Made by a program: the position numbers and the translations under genes. Below are positions 55,001 through 64,000 of a stretch of DNA of 64,000 nt, in pieces. Position 1 is the first letter of the stretch. The number at the start of each line of letters is the position of its first letter. The stretch comes from Pyropia yezoensis (Eukaryota > Rhodophyta > Bangiophyceae > Bangiales > Bangiaceae), in contig CM020619.1 in NCBI GenBank assembly GCA_009829735.1, positions 15,939,816 to 16,003,815 of the forward strand, written 5' to 3'. Under the pieces are notes generated by a model that had not been told where the DNA came from, ran no database searches, and worked only from the letters and a program-made list of their open reading frames with translations.

Positions 55001-58000
55001 GCGGCGACGGTGGTGGCGGTGTCGGCGGCGGTGCTGACACGGATGACGAGCTCGATCACGTGGAGTTGGGTGACTGGACCATCGACGTGATTGACGAGAC
55101 CGAGTGGAGCGGCGAGGTGATCTGGCGCGTCATGTACGATTTGCGGTATGTACTCACCCACGTTGAGGTCTCGGCGGCGGTGGTGCACGGTCGCGGCGCA
55201 CTGTTTCGCTCCCTGATTGCGTTGCTCGGCAAGTTCCAGTCCATGAACGCCGTTGTCAGGCGGCTCGGGATGCACGTGGAGCGGGATTCGGACGCGTGGG
55301 TGCCCGCCTTTTCCATGGAGCTCGACGTGTCCCTTCTTGTAGACCTTCTCGCCGCGGGCTTCACGGCCAAGCCGGTGGAGCCGCCTACCTCCGGTGACGA
55401 CCCGGAGGCCGCCGCAGCCGCCTTGTACGCCTCGCGCTGCGCAGCAATTGCGGTGGTGCGGTCCGAGTTGGGCCGCTACCTGGCGCGCTCCTCCTCGGCG
55501 CGGAACGGCTGTTCCGGCGGTGGCAGCGGCAGCAGCGGCGGGGCTCCAACCCGCGTGTCTAAAGACCGCGTGTCTGTGCACCTGCCGCTCCACCGACTGC
55601 TGGCGCTGTTTGCGCACCACCTGCTGCGGCTGCACTCGTCACCGGTGGGTGGGGGTGAGGGCGCCGCGGGCGCCGTCGCACCGCCACCTGTCCAAGTGAC
55701 CGCCGCTCGTGCACTCGGCGGTGACAGGGACGTTAATCCCGCCGAGGCGCTGGCGATTGGCGAGGCGGTGGCGTGCGCACTGTCCCTCCTCGCTCAAGTG
55801 CGCGCTGGGATGTGGGTGCGCAACGGCCGGGCGGTGCAGGGCTCGGCGGTGCTCTACCGGTCGGTCTTTTGTGCCGACTGGTTTGTGGACCTCGACGTTT
55901 TCCTCTTGCAGCTGGTGGCTGCCGTGTCGGGGGGGGAGGCGTTTGAGAAGCTCCTCCGCCGGGCGTTTGAGATTGACGGGCCACCGGCGGCAGTCAAAGA
56001 GGTGGAGACGCCGCCGAGGTCGGCGGGTTCCGCTGCGATGGTGGGCTCCCCCTGTCGAGGCGCCGGTGGGTCGGCCACGCCGTCTGACCCGTCGAGGGGG
56101 GGTGCGCCCCCCGCAGGCGTGGCGGCCGCGCCGCCCACCGCTGGGGCGGTAGCGGCGGCTCCCCCCAGGGTTGATGGGCCACCCGGCACCGTGGCTGCGC
56201 CACCACCATTAGGGCGAGGGGATCCCGCCGAGAGGCCGGCCGGTGGCGTTCCTGCGGCGCCTGCCACAGGGACGCTGCCCAACCTGGCGGCGCTCTCCTC
56301 CGAGGTTCGCTCGTTTGTCCTGTCGACGCTTACTGACGACGTGTCGGAGCGGGTGCGGGAGGCCGCGGAGTTTGAGCTTCAGCGCCTCATGCTGACGCGC
56401 CGACTGGAAGCCCAGCTCGCCGAGCTCAATCGTCGCCGTGAGACGCTCATGGCGACGCTGTGGGCGGCGCGGCGGGCCGACTTTGAGGCCAACACCCGGG
56501 AGCTCAGTGACTTGCAGGCCCGCCTAGCCGTCGTCCAGTCCGCGGGGCTGGCGGGGGCAGCGGCAGTGGCGCCCGCGGCGGTGTCGACGGGAGTGGCCTC
56601 ACCCGCTAGCGCAGCGACGTCCCCGCCGTCGGCAGCGGCTGCAGCCAGGACGCGCGCGACACAGGCGGCCGTGGCCGAACTGTATGCCGAGGCGGCCACC
56701 ACCCGCCGTCGGCTGGACGTGGTCGACGCGGACCACGCGCGGCGGCTGCAGTGGACGGCGCAGGCGCTGGCGGAGCAGCAGGAGCACCTGCAGTCGCGCC
56801 AGGAGCGCATCATTGGGCTACTGCGGCGGCACGAGAGCTGGCTCCTCGAGGTGGTGCCCGCCCACTGGGCGGGCACTGCGGCGACGGCCGCCGCGGCGAC
56901 GGCCACGGCTGCGGCAGAGGCGCCGCTGGCACGGGACCGGCGCCGCATGCGGCAGGAGCTGCTGACGCTCCTCGAGCCCCCCTTTGGGCCCCCCGCCCCC
57001 AACCCTGCGGAGGGCCTGATTGTAGCCATCTCTCCCGAGCCGACCGCGCCGATTGCTGGCGAGTACACCACCTCGGTGCTATCTGACTACCTGGCGCTGC
57101 TGGCGCAGGTGGTGGGGGAGCGCGCGCGGGCGGGCTTCCCCGCCAGTGACCTGCTTAAGCGCAAGGTCCTCACCCGGCTAGCCGTAGCCGACCAGACGCA
57201 TTCCCAGCTGCTGCGGGCGTGCCCGAGGCGGCTGCTCCACGCGCGCCCCCCGTCGAGGGCGTCCCACGCAACGGCAGCCGCGGCTTCGGGCGCTGACCCA
57301 GATGGGTCTGACGGCGCAGGGAGCGCGAGCCCCCCCGAGGGCCGCGGCTGGGAAGAGGAGCCCGCCGGGGGTGGCCCCGAGCTCGTGCTGGCCGCCCTCC
57401 GCTCCGTGGCCGCCTTCACCCAGCCGAGAGAGATGGAGCAAGGGCGCTACCGTCTCATCCCGTCGGCGTGGTCGTTGTTTGACCCTTTCACCCCGCACCT
57501 TACCGCCAGGGAGAGGACAGCAGCTGAGCAACGGCGGGCGGCCGTGCGGATGCGGTCGCGGCAGCCGCCATCGCTCATCCCCGACGAGGTGGTGGCGGAC
57601 CGGCCCGTCCTGCCCCCGCTGGCTCCGCTGGTCGCGTCCGTCGCTGCCGCGGCGGTGGCTGACACGGCCCCCGCGGGGGTGGTGCTCATTCGCGCGGGGA
57701 CGGGCCTCGCGGCGGGCGCGGCGGGGCTGGAGGAGGCCCTCGCCGCGGCGGTGCACCTGCTGGTGGTGGCGGCTGAGGCAGGCGGCGACGGCGGCGGCCT
57801 CTACGCGGCGCTGGCGCCGCCGGCCGGCCGCTCCCACCGCGTGCTGGCCGCCGCCGTGTCGCTCGTCGCTGAGGGGGGGGAAGCCTTTCGGGAGCACCGG
57901 TCGGGGCTCCTCCGCGCGCTCGCCGCCATCCGCCGCGCTGCGGGGCCGGCCGTCCGCACGTACATTTGTGAGCGCCTGCCGCGGCTGTTTCGCTCCCCGT

Positions 58001-61000
58001 CGCCATCAGAGGGGGGGAGTGGTGGGGGGGCGGAGGTGCGTGCGTTCGCGGGTAGCAAGCGCAGTGTCGAACAGACTTCGACGGGTGGGTCGACCGACGA
58101 GCCCGCTGCCGCTGGCCGTGGCGGCGGCGGCAGCGACTTTGGCGGGGGCGGAGGCAGTAACGGTGGTGGTCCCGGTGGCTGGCCTCCAGGTGCCGGTCGG
58201 CCCGGCTGGGACGCTGCCGCGGCGCGGTCGCCCAGCCCCGCCCCGATGGGGGACAGATCGGACGGTGCCGCGGCCGGCGCGGGCGGTGGCAGCAGCGACG
58301 CCGAGGAGGTGGCCGCCCGCACCGCCCGGCGGTCGGCGATGAAGCTGCGCCAGGCCGAGGCGATGAAGCGAATGCGCGCGCAGCAGGAGCAGTTCGCCGC
58401 CTCCATTGGGGTGACGGCTGGTGGCGGAGGAGGGGCGGCGGAGGGGGGGGAGGGAGGGAGATGCGTCTCCACCCCGCCTGTCGCCGTGGACGGCGCGGCG
58501 GCGCGTCTGCCGGGCGCGTCTTGGACGACCCAGGACGCTGCCGGCGGCAGCGGCGGCGGCGGCGGCAGTGGGGCCGGCCCCGCGCGTGACGGTGCGCCCG
58601 GCCTGCTGCGCCCCCCCCTGCGGCCTGGGAGCCCTTCGGACTCGGCCATGTCTGACGGCAGTGGCACACGCGGCGGCCTTGCGGTGACCACCGCCGGCCC
58701 TGGCACTGCGGCGTCGGCCGACCTGCGGGCGGCCGCCGCGGGCATTGTGCTCGACGCTGCCGCCGCGGGTGGCCCGTCCGTCGCGTGTGCGCTGTGCCAC
58801 GAGGCGAACGCCGACGGCAGCGACCGTCAGGTGCTGGCTTACGTGGCGCTTGCGCAGGCGACCAACCTCCCACAGCGTGCAGCACGACAGTCGGCGGTGG
58901 CCCTTCCTGGCGTGGCCGCCGCGGAAAGCGATGTAGACGCCGGCGGCGGCAGCGTCGTCGGAGGTGACGGCGGTGGCGGTGGCGGCGGCGGCGACGGCGG
59001 CGACAGCGGCCCGGCGGGGGCAGCCGCCCCTGCGTCTGCGTGGTCTCCACCCCTGGCGGCCGACGCGCCCGCCGCACTGCAGTCGGCGCTGTCCACCGTT
59101 AGCAGCACTCTGTCACGGGCACAGCGGTCGGCGTCGCGGTCGTCTGCCTCGGCACCCACAGCCACCGCCGTCGCCGCCGCCACTGTCAGTACCGACAGCC
59201 CCTATGATGAGCGCGCGGTGGGGAGCGCAGAGGCGGCCGCCGCGGCGGCGGGCCTCGACTGGCGGGCGCTGGCGCATGGCTATGACGCTACCGCGCCGGC
59301 GGGCTCGCACGTGGCCGTGTGTGGCCACGCACTGCACGTGGCGTGTTGGGAGCGCTACGCCGCTGCCCTCCGCGCGTCGGCTGCGGTCGACGCCCCCTAT
59401 GAGGGCCGTGACGTGGCCGACCTGACCGCCGGCGAGTACCTTTGCCCTGTGTGCCGGCGGCTCGCCAACACCCTCCTGCCCGTGGTGCCTCGAGGGGCGG
59501 TGGGGGGGGGACGGGCGCCGCTGCTGTCGACCACGACATGGGAGCTGGCGCCTGATACGGCCGCCACCGACGCTGCCGCGTCGGGGGCGGGGTGGGGGGA
59601 CGCCCCAACGGCTACGGCAGCGGTGGCAGACGCCGAGCAGGCCGCCGCCCCGTTGACCGTCTTTGTAGCCCGCGCCCGTCGCCTCGCCGCAGCGCCGATG
59701 CCCCTGCAGCGGCGGCAGCGGCCGCCGGTGCCCGCGGGCGCGTTAACCGCCGCGGCCGCCGCGGCGGCGGCCGCCGCTGCGGGCCGGCCTGCGGCGTTTC
59801 GCTTCCCGGGCTCCCCGCCGGCGGGCGGCGGTGGCGGCCGCGGTGGCGGCGGCCGCGGCGGCGGCCGCGGTGGCGCGGCGGCCGTGTTTGGTGCGGGCCC
59901 GTTTCGACGCGCCCTCGTGATGCCCGGGGTGGCCGCAGGCGCCCTGGGTGGAGGGGGCGGCGGCGGCGGCGTACGGGGGCTTGCTCTGCTGGCAGGCGGA
60001 CCGCCCGCCGCCGCCGCCGCTGCCCGTCACCCCACCGTCGCGGCGACCGCCGCCCACGCGACGGCCGCCGCGGCCGCGGCGGGTGCGGCGGCAGAGGCGG
60101 CAGGTGCCGCCACCGGCGGGGCGGCCACGGCCACTGTAGCTGGCGCGGCGGCGGCCGTGGCAACTGTGCGGCGGGGGCGGTCGGCGGATGAAGGTGGCGT
60201 GGGGGGCGCCTCCGGTTTCTCGGCGGCTTCTGATGCCTCTGCCGCTGCCGTCGCCGCCGCTGCCGCCTCCGTCGACGCGGCGACGGCGCCGCTTCGGGTG
60301 CTCCTGCGTGCGCTGGGCACAACCGTTGCCGCCGAGGAGGTGGCGGCGCGCGCCGAGGGCGGGCAGTCCCGGTCAACGCCCACGGTGGTGCGGTGCCTCG
60401 TCGGCGCGTCGCGGGCGGTGGCCGCCGGGGGGGCAGGGGGTGTGCTGCGCGCGGCAGGCCTGCGGTCGCTGCTCGGCGCGCTGACGGGCACACCGCCGAT
60501 CGTGCCGCCCCCGGGGGGGGCTGGTGCGGAGGGTGAGGGAGGGGTGGTGGCAGCGGTAGTGGCGACGGTAGCGTCGGGGATGTCGTCCTTGGCGGCCGAC
60601 GCGGACCCTTTTGCGGTGCTCACCTACCTGCTGGCGCTGTGGCCGTCGTCGCCCACCGCGTGGGGGGGGGCGGCGGCTGCGTCAGAGAGGGGGATGGCAG
60701 CAGCAGCGGGCAATGACCCCGCGGCGGATGACGGCCTCAGCTTTCCCGCCGCCGAGGTGGGGCCGCTGGTGAAGCTCGGCTGGGCGCTCGCCCTGCGTCG
60801 CGCGTCAGCCGCCGCAGCCGCGTCAGCGGCAGCGGCGGGCGGCGGGGACGCTGACGCGCCGGCACGCCTCCCTGTCGACGGAATCATCGCCCTCCACGCG
60901 CTCCTCTACCTCCGCCGCACGGCGGTGCTGCTGGCGGCCATCCTGCCGCCCCCCCGCGACGGCGACAGCGACCGCAGCGGCACGCCCGACCCGTCTGCGA

Positions 61001-61731
61001 TCCTTGGGGTGGGCACCCTCATGTGCTATCCGGCGGCCATTGACCCGCCCGCCACCGCTGGCGGGTACGAAACGTCGGCGTGGCGGGCGTGCGTGTTAGA
61101 GTGCCGCCGCCTCGCCGGTGCGCTGCGGCTTTCCATGCCGGCCGACCTGGACCCGGCGTCGGCGGGCGGCGGCGGCTGGACGGCCTTGGCGCTGGCCAGC
61201 AGCGACGACGGCTCTGCCGCCTCCACCGCCACCGCTGGTGACGTTGCGCGGTTGCCGCCGCCGCAGGCGGGCGCACTCCCCCGACGGGTGGGCCTCATTC
61301 CTCTCCCCCGGCTCTTCCAAACGCTCCTCGAGGCCCACGACGGCCGCCCATGCAGCGCCTGCGGGCGCCCCCCCCGGTCCCCCGGCGGCGCCCTGTGCCT
61401 CCTCTGCGGCGCGCTCGTCTGTGCGGCGGGCCCCTGCGGCGGGCGCGCCCATGTGCGGGCGTGTGGGGCGGGCGTGGGGGTGCTGCTCGTCCTCAAGCTC
61501 ACCGCCGTCATCGTGCTGCGCGGTGACCGGCGGGCGCTGTGGGGGAGCCCCTACCTGGACGAGTATGGGGAGGAGGACGCGGACCTGCGGCGGGGCAAGC
61601 CCCTCTACCTGTCGCCCCACCGGGTGGCGGCGCTAGAGCGGCTGTGGCTGCGCCACGGGTGGGATGGGGACTCGCGGCTGCTCGCCGCGACGCTGCTGGC
61701 GCGGTCGGGGCAGCTGCTGGATGTGGCGTGA
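52039..61731 (+). CDS. UBR-box E3 ubiquitin ligase (N-recognin, UBR1/UBR2/UBR3-like)
   Basis: Recognises N-degrons and transfers ubiquitin to substrates. 3,230 residues in one exon from the ATG at 52039 (MATPAADYGTT). The frame opens 19 codons earlier but without ATG. UBR box, about 156-224: Cys/His-rich, with CGTVWRKDELAYKCRTC, HSGHDYSII, CCDCGDGQAW and CSRHGG. The middle has family blocks: HALYYQLITDLVFKRAFL, FSVQLFTVPALV, LRYVLTHVEVSAAVV, GKFQSMNAVVRRLGMHVE and VSVHLPLHRLLALFAHHLL. C-terminal zinc RING-H2: CALCHEA at 2250, CGHALHVACW and LCPVCRR at 2469, with an Ala/Gly-rich insert of about 150 residues between its first and second halves. C-terminal UBLC domain from about 3105: CLLCGALVC, ACGAGVGVLLV and SPYLDEYGEEDADLRRGKPL. 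Animal and fungal relatives are about 1,750-2,000 residues; the excess is low-complexity insertion. Confidence 0.95.
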   Translation: MATPAADYGTTVLEVAGRRVNVQDALAGGCLPPDLPADAEVDVAAAALDAVFHHRLDVAVALDVVALTLCTQATGGAPPAAASTGAAADGSGGTQEAAPAATAASAAADPADPPLPSSLPPPSSADGPAELRARHGASFAALRAATGGGGSRSGVCGTVWRKDELAYKCRTCERDPTCAICVACFRAGDHSGHDYSIIRTGGGCCDCGDGQAWRISGFCSRHGGASGEADDPAGAAPPALRARIGAVASVVGDAAVAAVAEVVAATAAVATLTDAAAAASVAASVASAATVAGGRGRGRGRTGGEGVAPALRAGAPADGRAATAGRGDAAGGNVDGAHPQRPPPPSPAARADARRRLRGVRRRLATAEAMAVALLGWLRALVDTGDGVRRLVGVQLAAPGPVGSDRRRGPLGVPYTRGSGVPPHLAKAGPSWLGRMLAMDGGTSLTLGVAAQVHALYYQLITDLVFKRAFLTHFVAHYERFVVAALTARRGGRPGRDGGLLRGGTLAGVDPPGVAPEGQGAPHAGEGAATTAAAGATAAPAATAPAAAQVDGAPPPAAPGLRFAGPLGEFLPGVPHFPFPGGVGGELHGRNGAVVAVAAGGMLLAVGAATATGMTATTAAAAVAATAATAAAAVGAARTINAHGHGHGHGHGAGGFSPPSPGDAHADALLAPMSDSEDGDEEEAVAGAGSVPDPQGRAAPAAVGDGNDGGADGAAMLLDSAAGERADTDMAGDSDEDVDEEDASEDIGDSSTTRSSVDYNAGIPSESDDDDSFVDHDDPDDVDGAPLGFMLPAFVEDGEDIEGAFVDVVGAADVAGAAMLLNGALGGVGAGVDDGGGGGGVGGGGAGGGGGSPVDVDDGERRGDILESFSVQLFTVPALVPDMLRPGGLLHVLVRVLGVLFRSAATGASATAKVMEPLPELTLSALNGEREGIVPEGETVPSGGIDDGGRVDAAGSALNVAEIVAMDATDADDGSSSTRDRERGTPSGGDGGGGVGGGADTDDELDHVELGDWTIDVIDETEWSGEVIWRVMYDLRYVLTHVEVSAAVVHGRGALFRSLIALLGKFQSMNAVVRRLGMHVERDSDAWVPAFSMELDVSLLVDLLAAGFTAKPVEPPTSGDDPEAAAAALYASRCAAIAVVRSELGRYLARSSSARNGCSGGGSGSSGGAPTRVSKDRVSVHLPLHRLLALFAHHLLRLHSSPVGGGEGAAGAVAPPPVQVTAARALGGDRDVNPAEALAIGEAVACALSLLAQVRAGMWVRNGRAVQGSAVLYRSVFCADWFVDLDVFLLQLVAAVSGGEAFEKLLRRAFEIDGPPAAVKEVETPPRSAGSAAMVGSPCRGAGGSATPSDPSRGGAPPAGVAAAPPTAGAVAAAPPRVDGPPGTVAAPPPLGRGDPAERPAGGVPAAPATGTLPNLAALSSEVRSFVLSTLTDDVSERVREAAEFELQRLMLTRRLEAQLAELNRRRETLMATLWAARRADFEANTRELSDLQARLAVVQSAGLAGAAAVAPAAVSTGVASPASAATSPPSAAAAARTRATQAAVAELYAEAATTRRRLDVVDADHARRLQWTAQALAEQQEHLQSRQERIIGLLRRHESWLLEVVPAHWAGTAATAAAATATAAAEAPLARDRRRMRQELLTLLEPPFGPPAPNPAEGLIVAISPEPTAPIAGEYTTSVLSDYLALLAQVVGERARAGFPASDLLKRKVLTRLAVADQTHSQLLRACPRRLLHARPPSRASHATAAAASGADPDGSDGAGSASPPEGRGWEEEPAGGGPELVLAALRSVAAFTQPREMEQGRYRLIPSAWSLFDPFTPHLTARERTAAEQRRAAVRMRSRQPPSLIPDEVVADRPVLPPLAPLVASVAAAAVADTAPAGVVLIRAGTGLAAGAAGLEEALAAAVHLLVVAAEAGGDGGGLYAALAPPAGRSHRVLAAAVSLVAEGGEAFREHRSGLLRALAAIRRAAGPAVRTYICERLPRLFRSPSPSEGGSGGGAEVRAFAGSKRSVEQTSTGGSTDEPAAAGRGGGGSDFGGGGGSNGGGPGGWPPGAGRPGWDAAAARSPSPAPMGDRSDGAAAGAGGGSSDAEEVAARTARRSAMKLRQAEAMKRMRAQQEQFAASIGVTAGGGGGAAEGGEGGRCVSTPPVAVDGAAARLPGASWTTQDAAGGSGGGGGSGAGPARDGAPGLLRPPLRPGSPSDSAMSDGSGTRGGLAVTTAGPGTAASADLRAAAAGIVLDAAAAGGPSVACALCHEANADGSDRQVLAYVALAQATNLPQRAARQSAVALPGVAAAESDVDAGGGSVVGGDGGGGGGGGDGGDSGPAGAAAPASAWSPPLAADAPAALQSALSTVSSTLSRAQRSASRSSASAPTATAVAAATVSTDSPYDERAVGSAEAAAAAAGLDWRALAHGYDATAPAGSHVAVCGHALHVACWERYAAALRASAAVDAPYEGRDVADLTAGEYLCPVCRRLANTLLPVVPRGAVGGGRAPLLSTTTWELAPDTAATDAAASGAGWGDAPTATAAVADAEQAAAPLTVFVARARRLAAAPMPLQRRQRPPVPAGALTAAAAAAAAAAAGRPAAFRFPGSPPAGGGGGRGGGGRGGGRGGAAAVFGAGPFRRALVMPGVAAGALGGGGGGGGVRGLALLAGGPPAAAAAARHPTVAATAAHATAAAAAAGAAAEAAGAATGGAATATVAGAAAAVATVRRGRSADEGGVGGASGFSAASDASAAAVAAAAASVDAATAPLRVLLRALGTTVAAEEVAARAEGGQSRSTPTVVRCLVGASRAVAAGGAGGVLRAAGLRSLLGALTGTPPIVPPPGGAGAEGEGGVVAAVVATVASGMSSLAADADPFAVLTYLLALWPSSPTAWGGAAAASERGMAAAAGNDPAADDGLSFPAAEVGPLVKLGWALALRRASAAAAASAAAAGGGDADAPARLPVDGIIALHALLYLRRTAVLLAAILPPPRDGDSDRSGTPDPSAILGVGTLMCYPAAIDPPATAGGYETSAWRACVLECRRLAGALRLSMPADLDPASAGGGGWTALALASSDDGSAASTATAGDVARLPPPQAGALPRRVGLIPLPRLFQTLLEAHDGRPCSACGRPPRSPGGALCLLCGALVCAAGPCGGRAHVRACGAGVGVLLVLKLTAVIVLRGDRRALWGSPYLDEYGEEDADLRRGKPLYLSPHRVAALERLWLRHGWDGDSRLLAATLLARSGQLLDVA

Positions 61732-62274
61732 GGGGGGGATGGGGGGGGGGGGCGCGGGGGGGGTGGTGTTTGGTGGGTGGGAACGGGCGGGGGGGGGAGA
61801 GGCAAGCTGCGCTGCGCGACCCTGGCAACCAGACGAGAAGAAAAGGCCAGTCGCGCGCCGTGGAGTATTTTTTTTTCTTTATCTCCTTTACCCAGACGCA
61901 GTTTTCGAGCAAAATTGGCTGAATTGCTGTCAGCACGAAGTCATCGCGGGAGAACTATCGGTTAAACCCCCCCGGGAAACATCCGAGTCATCCTGGGAAA
62001 GGTCCCCGGGAAAAGCCGGCGTCTAACCTACTAGTAAACGGCCGACAATTACCCATAAGTGGCTCGTCGGCGAAAAAGGGGGCGGCTGACGCACCCCGTG
62101 GTAGGTGAGGGTCACGGTCAAGATGTGCGCTGTCTTAGCGTCTTGCAGTGTCCACCAGACCACGGGGCGCGTCTGTCGCCCCCGTCTCCGCCCGACGTAC
62201 CCCGTCCTGGTACTGGTGGGGTCCGTGGCGTTGGGGCTTCCCCCTGTCCACTTTTTGTGGCGGGGGGGGGCGCC
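61732..62274. other. Intergenic
   Basis: 3' flank of the UBR gene, with G-runs (61740-61800) and then an AT-richer part (61860-62060) with a T9 run. No gene. The frame of the following ORF is open from 62059 but has no ATG until 62275. Confidence 0.45.
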
Positions 62275-63663
62275 ATGGTCGCGCTACGGCCGCGGGAGGC
62301 GGCCGTTGCGCGAGGGTTGATCGCGCTTTTGGACGCGGTGACCGGACCGCCGTCGTCGTCGACGGCGGCCGCCCGTTGCCGTGTCCTTGACGCTGTGTAT
62401 GCGTCCGTGCGGGCCAATGACATTGGCCCGCTGCTGCGCTCTCTCGGGGAGCGCCGCGGGCGTTCTCGGTCGCGGTCTCGCCCTCGTTCCCGCTCCGGTT
62501 CCCCCCCCCCCCCCCCCCCTTCCCCCTCCTCTGCCCCCCTTTCGCCCGCCCGGGCGGCTAGTCCGCCCCCTGCGGCCGCCGATGCTGGTGGCCGCCGCCC
62601 TCCGCCGCCCGCCGCTGCCGGGGCGGCGGCGCCGCTGCCCGCGTCGCCCGCCGGCGGGGGCGATGACCCTATGGACCTGAGCGACGACGATGGCGGCGGC
62701 GCCTGGAGCGCCGCGGCAGCCCGCCGTCGTCGCCGCCGTCAAGCCGCCAAGGACGCCCGCGCCCGCCGGGCCGCTGAGGCCGCTGCGGCCGTGGTGGGCG
62801 CCGCTGGCGGCCCCGGTACCCCCCCCCGTGGCCCTCGTGCTGGGGGGGCGGCCGACGAGGCTGCCGCTGGCGCCGGCGCCAACCGTCAAGACGACCGTGC
62901 GGCCGCACCAGCAGCGCATCCGGCGGAGGTGGCCGGCGAGGGCGACGGCGCCGACGCCCGTCGCCGTGACGGAGGCGCCGCGCGGGATGGACTTGCTGGC
63001 CCCGACGGTGGTGCCTCCGCGGGTGGTGCGGCCGCCACCGCCGCCCTCACCTCGACCGCGGCTGTGCGCGCCGCTGCGGCGGTAATGGCGCTGACTGGCG
63101 CGCGTGGCGGCCGCCGCGGCGCCGACCCCCCCACCCTTGTGACGGTCCACGTGACCGGGGTGTCGCGGGAGCCGCGGGCGCACGCGCTCCGCGGGCTGGT
63201 GGCGGATGTCACCGGCCTGCCGCGGTCGAACGTAGTGGACGTTGACCGTTTCGGCGCGGTGGCGGCCGTTACGTTGGTGGCGGACGCCGTGCCCGCGTTT
63301 TTATCCGCACTGCGCACGGGTCCGGCGGTTGGGGTGCTGAGGGTTGTGCGCAACGCCGACCCGTGGAGCCCCGCCCTCTTTGGAGCCAAGCGCCGCGGGG
63401 GGCTGACCGCGGAGGCGGCGCGTACTGCGGCGGAGGAGCTGTGTGCGCGTCGCCTGCGGGCCAAGCTCGCACCTGGCGGCGCGCCCGCAGATGCCGCCGC
63501 CGCTGCGGGACGCACTGCGCGCCCACGTGGCCGCCCAGTTGGCTGCCGCGCCGTCCCTGCGGGCGGCGGCCAAGGCCGCCCCGACGCCCGCCGCGGCCCC
63601 CGCCGCCCGGCCGCGCCCCACCGAGGCGCCAGCCACCGACGAGGCGCCGCCCGCGGCGGCTGA
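62275..63663 (+). CDS. Possible LINE-type ORF1 protein, frameshifted near its end
   Basis: The frame starts at the ATG at 62275 (MVALRPREAAVARG). Order: a short helical start (GLIALLDAV...RVLDAVYASV), an Arg/Ser-rich RSRSRSRPRSRSGS tract, a long Pro/Ala region with the acidic DDPMDLSDDDGG, a basic RRRRRRQAAKDARARR block, and a compact domain at about residues 280-350 (TLVTVHVTGVSREP, LRGLVADVTGL, VVDVDRFGAVAAVTLVAD, AFLSALR). The last resembles the small alpha/beta RNA-binding-like domain seen before reverse transcriptase in some LINE-type elements (inference from pattern). After about 63490 the protein-like reading moves to another frame (PPLRDALRAHVAAQLAAAPS onward), which stays open to the window end. 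An indel or frameshift is likely. RT would be expected beyond 64000. Confidence 0.4.
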   Translation: MVALRPREAAVARGLIALLDAVTGPPSSSTAAARCRVLDAVYASVRANDIGPLLRSLGERRGRSRSRSRPRSRSGSPPPPPPSPSSAPLSPARAASPPPAAADAGGRRPPPPAAAGAAAPLPASPAGGGDDPMDLSDDDGGGAWSAAAARRRRRRQAAKDARARRAAEAAAAVVGAAGGPGTPPRGPRAGGAADEAAAGAGANRQDDRAAAPAAHPAEVAGEGDGADARRRDGGAARDGLAGPDGGASAGGAAATAALTSTAAVRAAAAVMALTGARGGRRGADPPTLVTVHVTGVSREPRAHALRGLVADVTGLPRSNVVDVDRFGAVAAVTLVADAVPAFLSALRTGPAVGVLRVVRNADPWSPALFGAKRRGGLTAEAARTAAEELCARRLRAKLAPGGAPADAAAAAGRTARPRGRPVGCRAVPAGGGQGRPDARRGPRRPAAPHRGASHRRGAARGG

Positions 63664-64000
63664 CACCGCGGTGCCGCCGCCAGCTGCCGCCAGCGACGAT
63701 ATCACGGCAGACGCCCAGACGCCCCCGGCTGGACGGGCGCCGGCCGCCACGGCCGCCGCCGAGCCCTCGTCGGCTGACGCGGCCACCCCGATGGACGGGG
63801 TGGAAACTCCAGGTGGGGGGGCGGGGGAACCCGATTTAGGCGCCGCCGTGTCGGCGCCGGTTTTGCCCGCCCCCCCTCCGGCACCCAACGACGAAAATTC
63901 GGCGCGGCCGGAATCGCCGATTTCCTCCGCTGCTGCGGGGGGGGCGACCGCGCCCGCGACGACGACGACCCCCGCCGATTTAGGAGAGGATAATCGGCGG

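Overview
The window is GC-rich nuclear DNA of a eukaryote. It holds polyubiquitin, importin alpha, cytochrome b5 reductase, V-ATPase subunit e and a UBR-type ubiquitin ligase, with GT-AG introns in two of these genes and three kinds of retrotransposon sequence. The very high GC, Ala/Gly-rich insertions in conserved proteins, few introns and many Ty3/gypsy elements would suit a bangiophyte red alga (Porphyra/Pyropia type). That assignment is inference only.

Layout. 1-4181: one unrecognised minus-strand gene (953-2740). 4182-17918: a minus-strand Ty3/gypsy complex with three LTRs. It contains a long element (LTR, gag, protease, RT-RNase H-integrase with a chromodomain-like tail, LTR) that also carries an extra gene on the opposite strand, followed by a short LTR-gag derivative. 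Both gag genes end in a canonical -1 frameshift heptamer followed by a conserved two-level stem. 17919-22190: a different, decayed Ty3/gypsy element. 23.9-30.4 kb: an unrecognised ORF, then a two-domain P-loop NTPase plus restriction-endonuclease-fold protein resembling the Crinkler/RHS effector class, with one in-frame TAG. 33.0-35.0 kb: importin alpha, two exons found, one in-frame TGA. 36.4-39.8 kb: a minisatellite and a low-complexity gene. 40.0-42.5 kb: cytochrome b5 reductase and a small split gene for V-ATPase subunit e. 44.7-47.0 kb: polyubiquitin, ten units. 47.6-49.4 kb: a foldback element with arms of about 0.75 kb. 52.0-61.7 kb: a single-exon UBR ligase of 3,230 residues. 62.3 kb to the end: a possible LINE-type ORF1 leaving the window.

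The host genes form no operon-like pathway. Polyubiquitin and the UBR ligase belong to the same degradation system but are only neighbours. The less ordinary parts are the retroelement (frameshift signal, antisense gene, nonsense codons between conserved domains), the NTPase-nuclease gene, and the recurrence of single nonsense codons inside otherwise conserved frames.
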